Source: Aegilops tauschii subsp. strangulata
Lineage: Eukaryota; Streptophyta; Magnoliopsida; Poales; Poaceae
Direction of reading: 5' to 3'
Length of the DNA: 64,000 nucleotides
NCBI RefSeq assembly: GCF_002575655.3
Contig: NC_053037.3
Location: 445,377,793 to 445,441,792 of the forward strand
Shown: in pieces, positions 22,183-35,329 of the stretch
Layout of the letters: every line of letters starts with the position of its first letter
How positions within the stretch are numbered: position 1 is the first letter of the stretch
The notes under the pieces: model-generated
What the model was told of the DNA's origin: nothing
Databases searched by the model: none
What the model saw: the letters and a program-made list of their open reading frames with translations, nothing else
Program-made: the position numbers and the translations under genes

Positions 22183-23860
22183 TCCCCCCGCAGTATCAAC
22201 GGCAGGCTCGACGACGTTGAGACTGAAACAGATATCTTGAAACGGCTTAGTAGGCAGTGCCTTGGTGAAAATGTCAGCAAACTGAGCCGTAGAGGGAACA
22301 TGAAGCACCCGAACCTGACCAAGAGCAACATTTTCACGAACAAAATGAATATCAATCTCAATATGCTTTGTGCGTCGGTGTTGAACTGGATTGCTGGTCA
22401 TGTAGACTGCTGATATGTTGTCACAGTAGACAATAGTGGCCTGCTCAATAGGCCTATGTAGCTCGGAGAGTGACTGCCGAATCCAGATTGTATCTGCAAC
22501 GGCATGTGCCACAGCGCGATACTCAGCCTCGGCCGACGAACGTGAGACTGTAACCTGTCTTTTCGAAGACCAAGAAATCAAATTGTTACCAAGAAAAACA
22601 CAAAAACCGGAAGTGGACCTTCGAGTGTCAGGACAACCAGCCCAGTCTGCATCAGAGTATGCGGTAAGCGAGTTTGGAGAAGAATTATTGAGGTGGAGAC
22701 CATGATTGAGAGTTCCTTTTAAATACCGAAGAATGCGTTTAACATGATTATAGTGAGGAACCCGGGGATCATGCATATAGAGACATGCTTGTTGAACAGC
22801 AAAAGAGATTTCAGGACGAGTAATGGTGAGATATTGGAGAGCACCTGTTAGGCTACGATAGAGAGTAGGATCGGAAAAGGGTTCACCGGTAGCCGAAAGT
22901 TTAAAACTAGTATCGACAGGAGTGCGAGATGATTGACAGTCAAGCATACCAGCACGATTAAGAAGATCAAGAATATACTGGCGTTGGGAAAGAAAAAGGC
23001 TGGAGGAATCTCGAACAACAGCAATGCCTAAGAAATGATGAAGGAGTCCTAGGTCAGTCATAGAAAATTCAGATCTAAGAAGAGAGACAATATGATCTAA
23101 GAACTTTTGAGAGGAGGCGGTAAGAATGATATCATCTACATAGAGAAGTAAATAGGCAGTGTCAGAAGTTTGATGATACACAAAAAGAGAGGTGTCGGAG
23201 AGAGATGGAGTGAAGCCTATTGTTTGAATGAAGGAGGAGAAGCATGGAAACCAAGCTCGTGGGGCCTGTTTAAGACCGTAGAGAGATTTCTGAAGAAGAC
23301 ATACATGAGTTGGAAAGGATGGATTTTCAAAACCCAGAGGTTGCTGGCAGTAGACAGTTTCTTGAAGGGAACCATGGAGGAAAGCATTTTTCACATCAAG
23401 TTGGTGAATGGGCCATGAAGAGGAGACAACAACACTAAGAACGGTGCGAATGGTGCTAGGTTTAACAACAGGAGAGAAGGTTTCTTCGTAATCAATTCCT
23501 TGTTGCTGAGAAAAGCCACGACAAACCCACCTGGCTTTATATCGTGAGAGGCTCCCATCGGAGTGGAACTTTTGGCGAAAAATCCATTTGCCAGAAACAA
23601 TATTTGTATTGGGAGGACGAGGAACAAGTTGCCAGGTGTTGTTATGAAGTAAAGCATTATATTCTTCTTGCATGGCGGCGGCCCAATTGGGATCAAGTAG
23701 AGCAGTTTTGTAATTCTTTGGAAGAGAAGTGAGAGATACGGAGGTATGAAGGTTTAGGCGGTCTTGGGGTTGATGAAATCCTGATTTGGCCCTAGTACGC
23801 ATGCGATGATCATTAATCGGGGCTGCTGTAGGAATAGCACGAGGGGGTAAGGTGGGTACT
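22177..23860 (-). pseudogene. Element D pol, second part: reverse transcriptase and RNase H
   Basis: One uninterrupted frame on the minus strand. The reverse transcriptase begins at WAAAMQEEYNAL, with RQKFHSDGSL and LDVKNAFLHG leading to the catalytic YVDD in LLLYVDDIIL. RNase H follows with YSDADWAGC and [12 protein letters not shown]. It ends just inside the 3' LTR. Its upstream half lies beyond the Angela insertion, and the frame is continuous once the insertion and one copy of ggtac are set aside. On its own it has no promoter or start context, so it is non-functional here. Confidence 0.9.
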
Positions 23861-25639
23861 GTTGGAAATATGCCCTAGAGGCAATAATAAATTAGTTATT
23901 ATTATATTTCCTTGTTCATGATAATCGTTTATTATCCATGCTAAAATTGTATTGATAGGAAACTCAGAGACATGTGTGGATACATAGACAACACCATGTC
24001 CCTAGTAAGCCTCTAGTTGACTAACTCGTTGATCAATAGATGGTCACGGTTTCCTGACCATGGACATTGGATGTCGTTGATAACGGGATCACATCATTAG
24101 GAGAATGATGTGATGGACAAGACCCAATCCTAAGCCTAGCACAGATCGTGTAGTTCGTTTGCTCAGAGCTTTTCTAATGTCAAGTATCATTTCCTTAGAC
24201 CATGAGATTGTGCAACTCCCGGATACCGTAAGAATGCTTTGGGTGTACCAAACGTCACAACGTAACTGGGTGGCTATAAAGGTGCACTACAGGTATCTCC
24301 GAAAGTGTCTGTTGGGTTGGCACGAATCGAGACTGGGATTTGTCACTCCGTGTAAACGGAGAGGTATCTCTGGGCCCACTCGGTAGGACATCATCATAAT
24401 GTGCACAATGTGACCAAGGAGTTGATCACGGGATGATGTGAGTTACGGAACGAGTAAAGAGACTTGCCGGTAACGAGATTGAACAAGGTATCGGGATACC
24501 GACGATCGAATCTCGGGCAAGTAACATACCGATAGACAAAGAGAATTGTATACGGGATTAATTGAATCCCCGACATCGTGGTTCATCCGATGAGATCATC
24601 GTGGAACATGTGGGAGCCAACATGGGTATCTAGATCCCGCTGTTGTTTATTGACCGGAGAACGTCTCGGTCATGTCTGCATGGTTCCTGAACCCGTAGGG
24701 TCTACACGCTTAAGGTTCGATGACGCTAGGGTTATAGGGAAAGTATGTACGTGGTTACCGAATGTTGTTCAGAGTCCCTGATGAGATCCCGGACGTCACG
24801 AGGAGTTCCGGAATGGTCCGGAGGTAAAGATTTATATATGGGAAGTCCTGTTTTGGTCACCGGAAAAGTTTCGGGTGATATCGGTAATGTACCGGGACCA
24901 CCGGGAGAGTCCTGGGGGTCCACCAAGTGGGGCCACCAGCCCCAGAGGGCTGCATGGGCCAAGTGTGGGAGGGGACCAGCCCCAGGTGGGCTGGTGCGCC
25001 CCCCACAAGAGGCCCAGGGCGCAGGAAAGGGGGAAGGGGGGAAACCCTAGTCTCAGATGGGCCTTAGGCCCATCTAGTGGGGCGCCACCTCTCTTCCCCC
25101 CTTTGGCCGCCCCCCCAAGCCCCATCTAGGGCTGGCCGCACCCCTTGGGGGGGAACCCTAGATGGGGGCGCAGCCCTCCCCCTCCCCTATATATACTTGA
25201 GGTTTGGGCTGCCCAAGACACACGAGAACGTCTCCTTTTTGGCGCAGCCATACCCCTCTCCCTCCTCCTCTCCCGTGGTGCTTGGCGAAGCCCTGCGGGA
25301 TTGCCACACTCCTCCACCACCACCACGCCGTCGTGTTGCTACTGGATGGAGTCTTCCCCAACCTCTCCCTCTCTCCTTGCTGGATCAAGGCATGGGAGAC
25401 GTCACCGGGCTGCACGTGTGTTGAACGCGGAGGCACCGTTCTTCGGTGCTTAGATCGGAATCAACCGCGATCTGAATCGCTACGAGTACGACTCCTTCAT
25501 CCACGTTCTTGCAACGCTTCCGCATCGCGATCTACAAGGGTATGTAGATGCACTCCCCTTCCCCTCGTTGCTAGATTACTCCATAGATTGATCTTGGTGA
25601 TGCGTAGAAAATTTTGAATTTCTGCTACGTTCCCCAACA
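23861..25639 (+). repeat. 5' LTR of Angela element A
   Basis: 1,779 bp, TG...CA, starting TGTTGGAAATATGCCC and ending TTCCCCAACA. It has a TATATATA stretch near 25190. The GC-rich middle has several open frames that are LTR sequence, not genes. It is followed by a mutated primer-binding site TGGCATCATGAGC (25641-25653); the intact relative has TGGTATCAGAGCC. Confidence 0.9.
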
Positions 25640-28600
25640 GTGGCATCATGAGCTAGGTCTATGCGTAGTTTCTATGCACGAGTAGAACACAAAGTAGTTG
25701 TGGGCGTCGATTTTGCCAATTCTTCTTGCCGCTACTAGTCTTATCTTGTTTCGGCGGCATTGTGGGATGAAGCGGCCCGGACCGACCTTACACGTACGCT
25801 TACGTGAGACAGGTTCCACCGACTGACGTGCACTAGTTGCATAAGGTGGCTAGCGGGTGTCTGTCTCTCCCACTTTAGTCGGAACGGATTCAATGAAAAG
25901 GGTCCTTATGAAGGGTAAATAGAAATTGGCATATCACGTTGTGGCTTTTGCGTAGGTAAGAAACGTTCTTGCTAGAATCCCATAGCAGCCACGTAAAACA
26001 TGCAACAACAATTAGAGGACGTCTAACTTGTTTTTGCAGGGTATGCTAGGTGATGTGATATGGCCAAAAGGATGTGATGAATGATATATGTGATGTATGA
26101 GATTGATCATGTTCTTGTAATAGGAATCACGACTTGCATGTCGATGAGTATGACAACCGGCAGGAGCCATAGGAGTTGTCTTAATTTATTGTATGACCTG
26201 CGTGTCAATGAAAACGCCATGTAATTACTTTACTTTATTGCTAACCGTTAGCCATAGTAGTAGAAGTAATAGTTGGCGAGACAACTTCATGAAGACACGA
26301 TGATGGAGATCATGGTGTCATGCCGGTGACGAAGGTGATGATGTCGCGCCTCGAAGATGGAGATCAAAGGCGCAAGATGATATTGGCCATATCACGTCAC
26401 TTTATGATTTGCATGTGATGTTTGTCATGTTTACATCTTATTTGCTTAGAACGACGGCATAAATAAGATGATCCCTCACTAAAATTTCAAGAGACGTGTT
26501 CCCCTAACTGTGCACCGTTGCGAAGGTTCGTTGTTTCGAAGCACCACGTGATGATCGGGTGTGATAGATTCTAACGTTCGAATACAACGGGTGTTGACGA
26601 GCCTAGCATGTACAGACATGGCCTCGGAACACATGCGAAACACTTAGGTTGACTTGACGAGCCTAGCATGTACAGACATGGCCTCGGAACACAAGAGACC
26701 GAAAGGTCGAACATGAGTTGTATAGTACATACGATCAACATGGAGATGTTCACCGATGATGACTAGTCCGTCTCACGTGATGATCGGACACGACCTAGTT
26801 TGACTCGGATCATGTATCACTTAGATGACTAGAGGGATGTCTATCTGAGTGGGAGTTCAATAATCAGATGAACTTCATTATCATGAACATAGTCAAAAGG
26901 TCTTTGCAAATTATGTCATACGCTTTAGTTCTACTATTTAAGATACGTTCCTAGAGAAAATTTAGTTGAAAGTTGGTAGTAGCAATTATGTGGACTGGGT
27001 CCGTAAACTGAGGATTGTCCTCATTGCTGCACAGAAGGCTTATGTCCTTAATGCACCGCTCGGTGTGCTGAACCTCAACGTCGTCTGTAGATGTTACGAA
27101 ACATCTGGCATACACGTTTTGATGACTACGTGATAGTTCAGTGCGTATTGCTAACGGTTTAGAATTCTGGCACCAAAGACGGTTTTGAAACGTCGCAGAA
27201 CATATGAGATGTTCCGAAAACTGAAATTGGGATTTCGGACTAGTGCCCACGTCAAGAGGTATGAGACCTCTGACAAGTTTCTTGAGCCTGCATACTAAGG
27301 GACAAAAGCTCAATCGTTGAGCATGTGCTCAGATTGTCTGAGTGCCACAATCGCTAGAATCGAGTGGGAGTTAATCTTCCAGATGAGATAGTGATGGTTC
27401 TCCATAATCACTGCCACCAAGCTAGTAGAGCTTCGTGATGAACTATAACATATCAGGGACAGTTATGATGATCCTTGAGCAACTCGCGATGTTTGACACC
27501 GCGAAAGTAGAAATCAAGAAGGAGCATCAATTGTTGATGGTTAGTAAAACCACTAGTTTAAGAAGGGCAAGGGTAAAAGGGATACTTCATGAAACAGCAA
27601 ATCGTTTGATGCTCTAGTGAAGAATCCCAAGGTTGAACCCAAACCCGAGACTAAGTGCTTCTGTAATGAGGGGAACGGTCACTGAAGCGGAACTACCCTA
27701 GATATTTGGTAGATGAGAAGGCAGGCAAGGTCGACAGAAGTATATTAGATATACATTATATGAATGTGTACTTTACTAGTACTCCTAGCAGCACCAGGGT
27801 ATTAGACACCGGTTCGGTTGCTAAGTGTTAGTAACCCGAAATAAAAGCTGCGGAATAAACGGAGACTAGCTAAAGGTGAGATGACGATATGTGTTGGAAG
27901 TGTTTCCAAGGTTGATGAGATCAAGCATCGCATGCTCCCTCTACCATCGAGATTTGGTGTTTGCGTTAAGCATGATTGGATTATGTTTATCGCAATACGG
28001 TTATTCATTTAAGGAGAATAATGGTTACTCTGTTTATTTGAATATACCTTCAATGGTCTTGCACCTAAAATGAATCTCGATCGTAGTGATACACATGTTC
28101 GTGCCAAAAGATATAGTAATGATAGTACCACATACTTGTGGCACTTCCACTTGAGTCATATTGGTATAAAACGCATGAAGAAGCTCCATGTTGATGGATC
28201 TTTGGACTCACTCGTTTTTGAAAAGATTGAGACATGCGAACCATGTCTATTGGTATATATGCATGAAGAAACTCCATGCAGATGGATCGTTTGGACTCAC
28301 TTGATTTTGAATCACTTGAGACATGCAAATCATACCACATGGGCAAGATGACTGAAAGGCCTCGTTTTCAGTAAGATGGAACAAGAGAGCAACTTGTTGG
28401 AAGTAATACATTTTGATGTATGCAGTCCAATGAGTGCTGAGGCATGCAGTGGATATCGTTATGTTCTTACTTCACGGATGATTTGAGTAGATGCTGAGTG
28501 TATTTACTTGATGAAACACAAGTCTGAATTATTGAAAGGTTCAAGTAATTTCAGAGTGAAGTTGAAGATCGTCGTGACAAGAGGATAAAATGTCTGTGAT

Positions 28601-30754
28601 ATGATCATAGAGATGAGTATCTGAGTTACGAGTTTGGCACACAATTAAGACATTGTGGAAAGTGTTTCACAATTAATACCGCCTCGAACACCACAGTGTG
28701 ATGGTGTGTCCGAACACCATAACTGCACCCTATTGGATATGGTGCATACCATGATGTCTCTTATCGAATTACCACTATCGTTTATGGGTTAGGCATTAGA
28801 GACAACCGCATTCAATTTAAAAAGGGCACCACGCAATTCCGTTGAGACGACACCGTTTAGAGAAACCTAAGTTGTCGTTTCTTAAAAGTTTGGGGCTGCG
28901 ACGCTTATGTGAAAAAGTTTCAGGCTGATAAGCTCGAACCCAAAGCGGATAAATGCATATTCATAGAATACCCAAAACAGTTGGGTATACCTCCTATTTC
29001 AGATCTGTAAGAAAAAGTAATTGCTTCTAGAAACGAGTCCTTTCTCGAGGAAAAGTTTCTCTCGAAAGAATTGATTGGGAGGATGGTGGAGACTTGATAA
29101 GGTTATTAAACCGTCACTTCAACTAGTGTGTAGCAAGGCACAGGAAGTTGTTCCTGTGGCACCTACACCAATTGAAGTGGAAGCTTATGATAGTGATCAT
29201 GAAACTTCGGATCAAGTCACTACCAAACCTCGTAGGACGACGAGGATGCGTGCTACTTCAGAGTGGCACGTGATCCTGTCTTGGAAGTCATGTTGCTAGA
29301 CAACAATGAACCTACGAGCTATGGAGAAGCGATGGTGGGCCCATATTCCGACAAATGGTTAGAAGCCATGAAATCCGAGATAGGATCCATGTATCAGAAC
29401 AAAGCATGGACTTTGGTGAACTTGCCCGATGATCGGCAAGCCATTGAGATAAATGGATCTTTAAGAAGAAGACGGACGTGGACAGTAATGTTACCGTCTA
29501 TGAAGCTCGACTTGTGGCAAAGAGTATTTTCACAAGTTCAAAGAGTTGACTACGATGAGGTTTTCTCATCCGTAGCGATGCTTAAGTCCGTCGGAATCAT
29601 GTTAGCATTAGCTGCATTTGTGAAATCTGGCAGATGGATGTCAAAACAAGTTTCCTTACCAGTTTTCATAAGGAAAGGTTGTATGTGATACAATCAGAAA
29701 GGTTTTGTCGATCCTAAGGATGCTAAAAGGTATGCTAGCTCCAGCGATCCTTCCATGGACTAGAGCAAGCATCTCGGAGTCAGAATATACGCTTTGATGG
29801 AGTGATCAAAGTTTTTGGGTTTATACAAAGTTTGTTAGAAACTTGTATTTACAATAAAGTGAGTGGGAGCGCTACAACATTTCTGATAAGTATATGTGAA
29901 TGACATATTGTTGATCCGAAATGATGTAAAATTTCTGGAAAGCATAAAGGGTTGTTTGAAAGGAGTTTTTCGAAGGAAGACCTGGATAAAAGCTGCTTAC
30001 ATATTGGGCATCAAGATCTATAGAGATAGATCAAGACGCCTGATGATACTTTCAAAGAACGCACACCTTGACATGATTTTGAAAGAGTTCAAAATAGATC
30101 AGCAAAGAAGGAGTTCTTGGCTGTGTTACAAGGTGTGAGTATTGAGTAAGACTCAAGACCTGACCACAGCAGAAGAGAGAGAAAGGACGAAGGTCGTCCC
30201 CTATGCTTTAGACGTAGGCTCTACAGTATGCTATGCTGTGTACCGCACATGAAGTGTGCCTTGCCATGAGTTGGTCAAGGGGTACAATAGTGATCCGAGA
30301 ATGGATCACATGACAGCGGTCGAACTTATCCTTAGTATGTAGTGGACTAAGGAATTTTCTCGATTATGGAGGTGAAAAGGAGTTCGTCGTAAAGGGTTAC
30401 GTTGATGCGAACTTTGACACTAATCCGGATGACTCTGAGTAGTAAACCAGATTCGTATAGTAGAGCAATTATTTGAAATGGCTCCAAATAGCGCGTGGTA
30501 GCATCCACAAGATGACATAGATATTTGTAAAGCACACACGGATCCGAAAGGTTCGGACCCGTTGATTAATAACCTCTCTCACAAGCATAACATGATCAAA
30601 CCAGAACTCATTGAGTGTTAATCACATAGTGATGTGAACTAGATTGTTGACTCTAGTAAACTCTTTGGATGTTGGTCACATGGTGATGTGACGTGTCAGT
30701 GTTAATCACATGGTGATGTGAACTAGATTATTGACTCTAGTGCAAGTGGGAGAC
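25640..30754 (+). pseudogene. Decayed Angela interior, copy 1 (gag-pol remnant)
   Basis: Same order as the complete Angela at 53805-59104: leader with a 60-bp-spaced repeat (26594-26693), gag remnant (about 26950-27600), zinc-knuckle and protease remnants (27640-27830), integrase (SHIGIKRMKKLHVDG at about 28150), RT (EAMVGPYSDKWLEAMKSEI at about 29325) and a polypurine end (GTGGGAGAC before 30755). Many stops and shifts throughout. The RT catalytic YVDD reads Tyr-Val-Asn-Asp (29893-29904). The 36521-43000 copy shares these lesions, so they predate both insertions. Confidence 0.8.
26594..26693 (+). repeat. 40-bp direct repeat in the Angela leader, 60-bp period
   Basis: TTGACGAGCCTAGCATGTAC... 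occurs at 26594-26633 and 26654-26693, extending through 'gacatggcctcggaacaca'. The same pair with the same 60-bp period is present in element C at 54756 and 54816, so it is a family feature. Confidence 0.85.
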
Positions 30755-32488
30755 TGTTGGAAATATGCCCTAGAGGCAATAATAAATTGGTTATTATTAT
30801 ATTTCCTTGTTCACGATAATCGTTTATTATCCATGCTAGAATTGTATTGATAGGAAACTCAGATACATGTGTGGATACATAGACAACACCATGTCCCTAG
30901 TAAGCCTCTAGTTGACTAGCTCGTTGATCAATAGATGGTTATGGTTTCCTGACCATGGACATTGGATGTCGTTGATAACGGGATCACATCATTAGGAGAA
31001 AGATGTGATGGACAAGACCCAATCCTAAGCCTAGCACAAGATCGTGTAGTTCGTTTGCTCAAAGCTTTTCTAATGTCAAGTATCATTTCCTTAGACCATG
31101 AGATTGTGCAACTCTCGGATACCGTAGGAATGCTTTGGGTGTACCAAACGTCACAACGTAACTGGGTGACTATAAAGGTGCACTACAGGTATCTCCGAAA
31201 GTGTCTGTTGGGTTGGCACGAATCGAGACTGGGATTTGTCACTCCGTGTAAACGGAGAGGTATCTCTGGGCCCACTCGGTAGGACATCATCATAATGTGC
31301 ACAATGTGACCAAGGAGTTGATCACGGGATGATGTGAGTTACGGAACGAGTAAAGAGACTTGCCGGTAACGAGATTGAACAAGGTATCGGGATACCGACG
31401 ATCGAATCTCGGGCAAGTAACATACCGATAGACAAAGGGAATTGTATACGGGATTGATTGAATCCTCGATATCGTGGTTCATCCGATGAGATCATCGAGG
31501 AGCATGTGGGAGCCAACATGGGTATCCAGATCTCGCTGTTGGTTATTGACCGGAGAGTCGTCTCGGTCATGTCTGCGTGTCTCCCGAACCCGTAGGGTCT
31601 ACACACTTAAGGTTCGGTGACGCTAGGGTTATAGAGATATTAGTATGCGGTAACCCGAAAGTTGTTCGGAGTCCCGGATGAGATCCCGGACGTCACGAGG
31701 AGTTCCGGAATGGTCCGGAGGTAAAGATTTATATATGGGAAGTCTTATTTTGGTCGCCGGAAAAGTTTCGCACTTTATCGGTATTGTACCGGGAGTGTCG
31801 AAAGGGGTCCGGGGGTCCACCAAGGGGGTCCACCAGCCCCGGGGGGCCACATGGGCTGTAGGGGGTGCGCCTTGGCCTATATGGGCCAAGGGCACCAGCC
31901 CCAAGAGGCCCATGCGCCAAGAGATAAGGAAAAGGGAGAGTCCTAAAGGGGGAAGGCACCTCCGAGGTGCCTTGGGGGGGAAGGACTCCTCCCTCGCCGC
32001 ACCCTTCCTTGGAGGAAGGGCCAAGGCTGCGCCCCCCCCCCCCCCTCTCCCTTGGCCCTATATATAGTGGGGGGAAGGGAGGGCAGCAACACCTAAGCCC
32101 TGGCGCCTCCCTCTCCCTCCCGTGACACACCTCCCTCCTCCCGCGGCGCTTGGCGAAGCCCTGTTGGAATCCCGCTACTTCCACCACCACGCCGTCGTGC
32201 TGCTGGATCTCCATCAACCTCTCCTCCCCCCTTGCTGGATCAAGAAGGAGGAGACGTCGCTGCTCCGTACGTGTGTTGAACGCGGAGGTGCCGTCCGTTC
32301 GGCGCTAGGATCATCGGTGATTTGGATCACGACGAGTACGACTCCATCAACCCCGTTCTCTTGAACGCTTCCGCTCGCGATCTACAAGGGTATGTAGATG
32401 CACTCCTTCCCTCTTGTTGCTAGTAAACTCCATAGATTGATCTTGGTGATGCGTAGAAAATTTTAAATTTCTGCTACGTTTCCCAACA
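30755..32488 (+). repeat. Unpaired Angela-type LTR (LTR-B) inside element A
   Basis: 1,734 bp, from TGTTGGAAATATGCCC to TTTCCCAACA, directly after a polypurine end, so it is a 3' LTR by position. Its outer parts match the LTRs of A, but the middle (about 31790-32100) is a different subtype. It has no matching 5' LTR in the window, and the base after it (cacct) does not match the ggtac duplication. It therefore came from another Angela element. Confidence 0.85.
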
Positions 32489-33454
32489 CACCTAAGATTA
32501 GGTGCTCCCGTAGCACCAGATATCCTCCCGCTATGGCAGAGGTCGTGGAGGAGGCAGCATCCTCATTGGTGGAGGAGGAGGTCCTACGAAGGAGTTTTAT
32601 CCTTTTTTTTACAAAAAAAAAGAGAGAAGAATATCCACTAGCCTCTGCGTCAGCTGACTTGCGTGTTTCCAGCGTAAAATTTGGAGTTTTTGTGCTCGCT
32701 GAGAACATCAGTGAGACGTTCAGTATAGTCTCTTGTACAAAATTGACAAGAAAAAAGTTCTCCTGCTTATGCAATTCTCCACTGATCTGAACCCACTCCA
32801 TGTCTGCGATACCACTCTTCACGGAGAACCGAAATGGAATTACTGATCATGAACATAAATGAAGCACACCACACCTGGGTCGTGACTCGTGAGTCCTAGC
32901 TAGTCCTGCCCATGCTAGTTACTACTGCGGGTAATTCTTGGAATAGCAATACGTCGCGTGGGGGCTGGTAATATGAGATGGAGATAAAAGTTCACCAAGA
33001 CATGGATTTGTTTTTTTATTTTTTGAGGAAAGACATGGATTTGTTATGGACATGAGGACAAGGGGTGCTACGTGCGCATGCACGTGCGTCGCAGTAGACC
33101 TTGCCTTTCACGCGTACACTACGGATGCCCTAAACAATTTCCACTGACATTTTTTTTTCTTTGCGAGGATTCCACTGACAGTTTGAAGACACGGCTTAAC
33201 CGACGATCACTTTGGTTTTGCGCGGTAATCGACGATAGCTTTGGCATTATAGTGCAAACGAAGTGAGAAAATTTAGGCGTTGGAGTAAGAAGAAGAAAAC
33301 AGAGAGTTATTCTTTAGTCCAGACTTCTATCTTTTTTACATGTTTTTTTTTAAGGAACAAGTCTAATTATATTTTTCTTTTTAGCACAGTAACTCAAGTT
33401 ATATAGCTCTAGAGTTTCAGAAACGCCGGTGACTCTTTCTGAAGGGCCCATGAT
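32489..33454. other. Foreign segment downstream of LTR-B, no gene
   Basis: Starts with the small palindrome ggtgctcccgtagcacc (32502-32518). Contains one 119-aa minus-strand frame (32822-32463) that runs into the LTR and has no family resemblance. It probably represents the original downstream flank of the element that gave LTR-B. Confidence 0.35.
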
Positions 33455-33466
33455 AGAAATTTCATG

Positions 33467-33767
33467 GCGAACCAACTTATGGTTGAATGGTTAAAGGGAC
33501 CGTGGTATCCCCAGCCACCAGGGTTCAAATCCTGGTGCTCGCATTTATTCATGGATTTATTTCAGAATTTTCGGCGATGCGCATTCAGTGGGAGGAGACG
33601 TTTCCGTCGATGATGAGGTGCCTACGGTGACTTCATAAAATTTAAGATGATATGCCGGCTCAGTCTTTCGGAGGTGCTCATAGGGTAGGGTGTGCGTGTG
33701 TGCGTTCATAGGTGTGAGTGTATGCGCGTGTATATGAACGCTTGCGTGTACTGTGTTAAAAAAGGAA
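33467..33767 (+). mobile_element. tRNA-derived SINE, Au-like
   Basis: A pol III A-box-like TGGTTGAATGG (33480-33490) and B-box GGTTCAAATCC (33522-33532), followed by 'gcgatgcgcattcagtggg' and 'gatatgccggctcagtctttc', which I associate with the Triticeae Au SINE. The 12-bp target duplication agaaatttcatg is perfect (33455-33466 and 33768-33779). It is retro-inserted, not a working tRNA gene. Confidence 0.8.
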
Positions 33768-33789
33768 AGAAATTTCATGCAGCGAATTT

Positions 33790-35040
33790 ACCTGGTAAGA
33801 GCATCTACAGCCGGACGCCCCAAACCGGCCTCAAACGTCCGGATGGCCCGTCCGGTCACTGACCAATCACAATTTTTTTACCCAGAAGGAAGTCTCAAAC
33901 GGGCCTCAAACGCCCAGGCTGACCGGCACCTTTCATATCCAGTACAAATATGGGTCGGATATGGGGTGGCCCGGGCACGCCCGGGCGCACCCGTCTCACA
34001 AGCCTGGCCCACCATTGACCCCACGGTTGTCCCACAAAAAACCCCATCCGGCTAATCGCTCCAAAACCCTAGCTCACTCACACTCTCCTCTCCCCGCATC
34101 AATTCCGACCGAATCCGGCACAATGTCGAGTTCCGGCCGCCGCTTCGACTCCAAGGTGGATACGGACTATGAGCTTGCCCTCCGCATCGCCTTGGAGCGG
34201 TCCAAGGTGGAGACCGGGGGCAACTCCGGATCTGCAACGTCGCCGCTGACGCAGCTTCCCCGTCGGCGCAGCTCGGACGCCGGCGCGGGCACCTCCCGGC
34301 CCGTGCGCAGTTCCGACAGGCGGCATGCGCAATCCGCGCCTCCCCTACGTCGTCCCCTGCCCCCGCCGGCCGCTGCTCCCCCACGTGGCAGCGGTGGGTG
34401 CTTGTGCCCGGCCCACCGGTCCGGATGCGCACGCCAGAATCAGAGGCGCGCGCCGCCCGCCGCGAGAGGCGGCGGGAAAGGGAGAGGAAGGAGGCAGAGC
34501 AATCCGTGTGCCGCCGCCCTGGGATGCAGGCGGAGCCCGATGAGGATGCGCGGCTTCTCGAATGGGTCTACCGCCAGTCGCTTACGACCGCGGAGACGGA
34601 CGCGCAACGGCTCCGCCGGAAGAACGTCAAGGCGCTGCGGATTGCCATTGAGCAATCCGAGCACAAGGTAGCTCGGCTCGTGAAGCTCAAGCGGTAACAG
34701 GACGGGGAGGTCCGGCAGTTGAAAGGGCTCATCATCCTCTCCGACACCTTCGACGACGACGACGACCACGGCTCCTCGTCCGACGACTCGGACGATCCTC
34801 CACCAGCCGCCGAGACCTACAGCTGCGCCGGCGACCGGAAGGGCAAAGTGCCGGCGAGGAAGTGTCCGCTGTCTCCATCTTCAATTTCAAGTTTTTAGTA
34901 ATCTAGTTTAAACTTATCCGTCGTGTATGTGAATTATGTGAACTTTGGCGATCTTTTGAACGTCCGTCGGCGATCTACGTTGTTTTTATTTACGTTGCAT
35001 GCTTAGTATAAATATAAGGTATCGGATATGAGATACACGG
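33790..35040 (+). mobile_element. Harbinger-like non-autonomous element with an ORF
   Basis: The left end 'gagcatctacagccggacgcc' followed by repeated 'cctcaaacg' and 'gtccgg' words resembles grass PIF/Harbinger termini. The right end was not located; 35040 is approximate. It contains the coding remnant at 34123-34900. Confidence 0.45.
34123..34900 (+). pseudogene. Transposon-associated coding remnant with a charged coiled coil
   Basis: The ATG at 34123 opens a frame with YELALRIALERSK. After a GC-rich Pro/Arg stretch the reading continues in another frame (34398-34697) with RRERRRERERKEAEQ and QRLRRKNVKALRIAIEQSEH, a long Arg/Glu coiled coil, then a stop and an acidic Asp/Ser tail (34740-34830). 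I do not know the family. Position and neighbours suggest an accessory protein of a Harbinger element. The frame change and stop make it non-functional as it stands. Confidence 0.4.
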
Positions 35041-35329
35041 ACTGAACCACAGGATTTGAGAACTGCCCGATCAACACAAGCTGCAAGTGGCAACGGATCA
35101 TGGAACCTTGGCGCACGGATCGCGGGGGAGTTGCTCCCTCTGTTCCGTTGCATGCTCTTAAACTAATCCTCTATCACACCTGCTTTGACTGCCTGCCTGC
35201 AGCCCTCTGACCACGATAGGATTCTTCGTGGCACTAATATCGCAAATTTATCTAGTTTTCGAAGTTTTTTCTTTGTTTAGTTCACTCAATGCACACGGTG
35301 TGTTAGGGCATCTCCGTAAAAAACTCCCG

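Noticed and set aside
24745..25453. Several open frames of 75-115 codons on both strands, also at 31678-32217, 43887-44600, 53053-53740 and 60108-60817
   Set aside because: All lie in the GC-rich middle of Angela LTRs and recur in each LTR; they are open by composition and not genes.
30755..32488. Reading 23861-32488 as one complete Angela (5' LTR, interior, 3' LTR)
   Set aside because: The flanks do not match (ggtac left, cacct right) and the GC-rich middle of 30755-32488 is a different subtype; the 43001-44786 LTR is the true partner.
33478..33540. Possible tRNA gene from A-box and B-box
   Set aside because: It is the head of a SINE with a long non-tRNA body and target duplication; no cloverleaf with a proper anticodon arm and acceptor stem.
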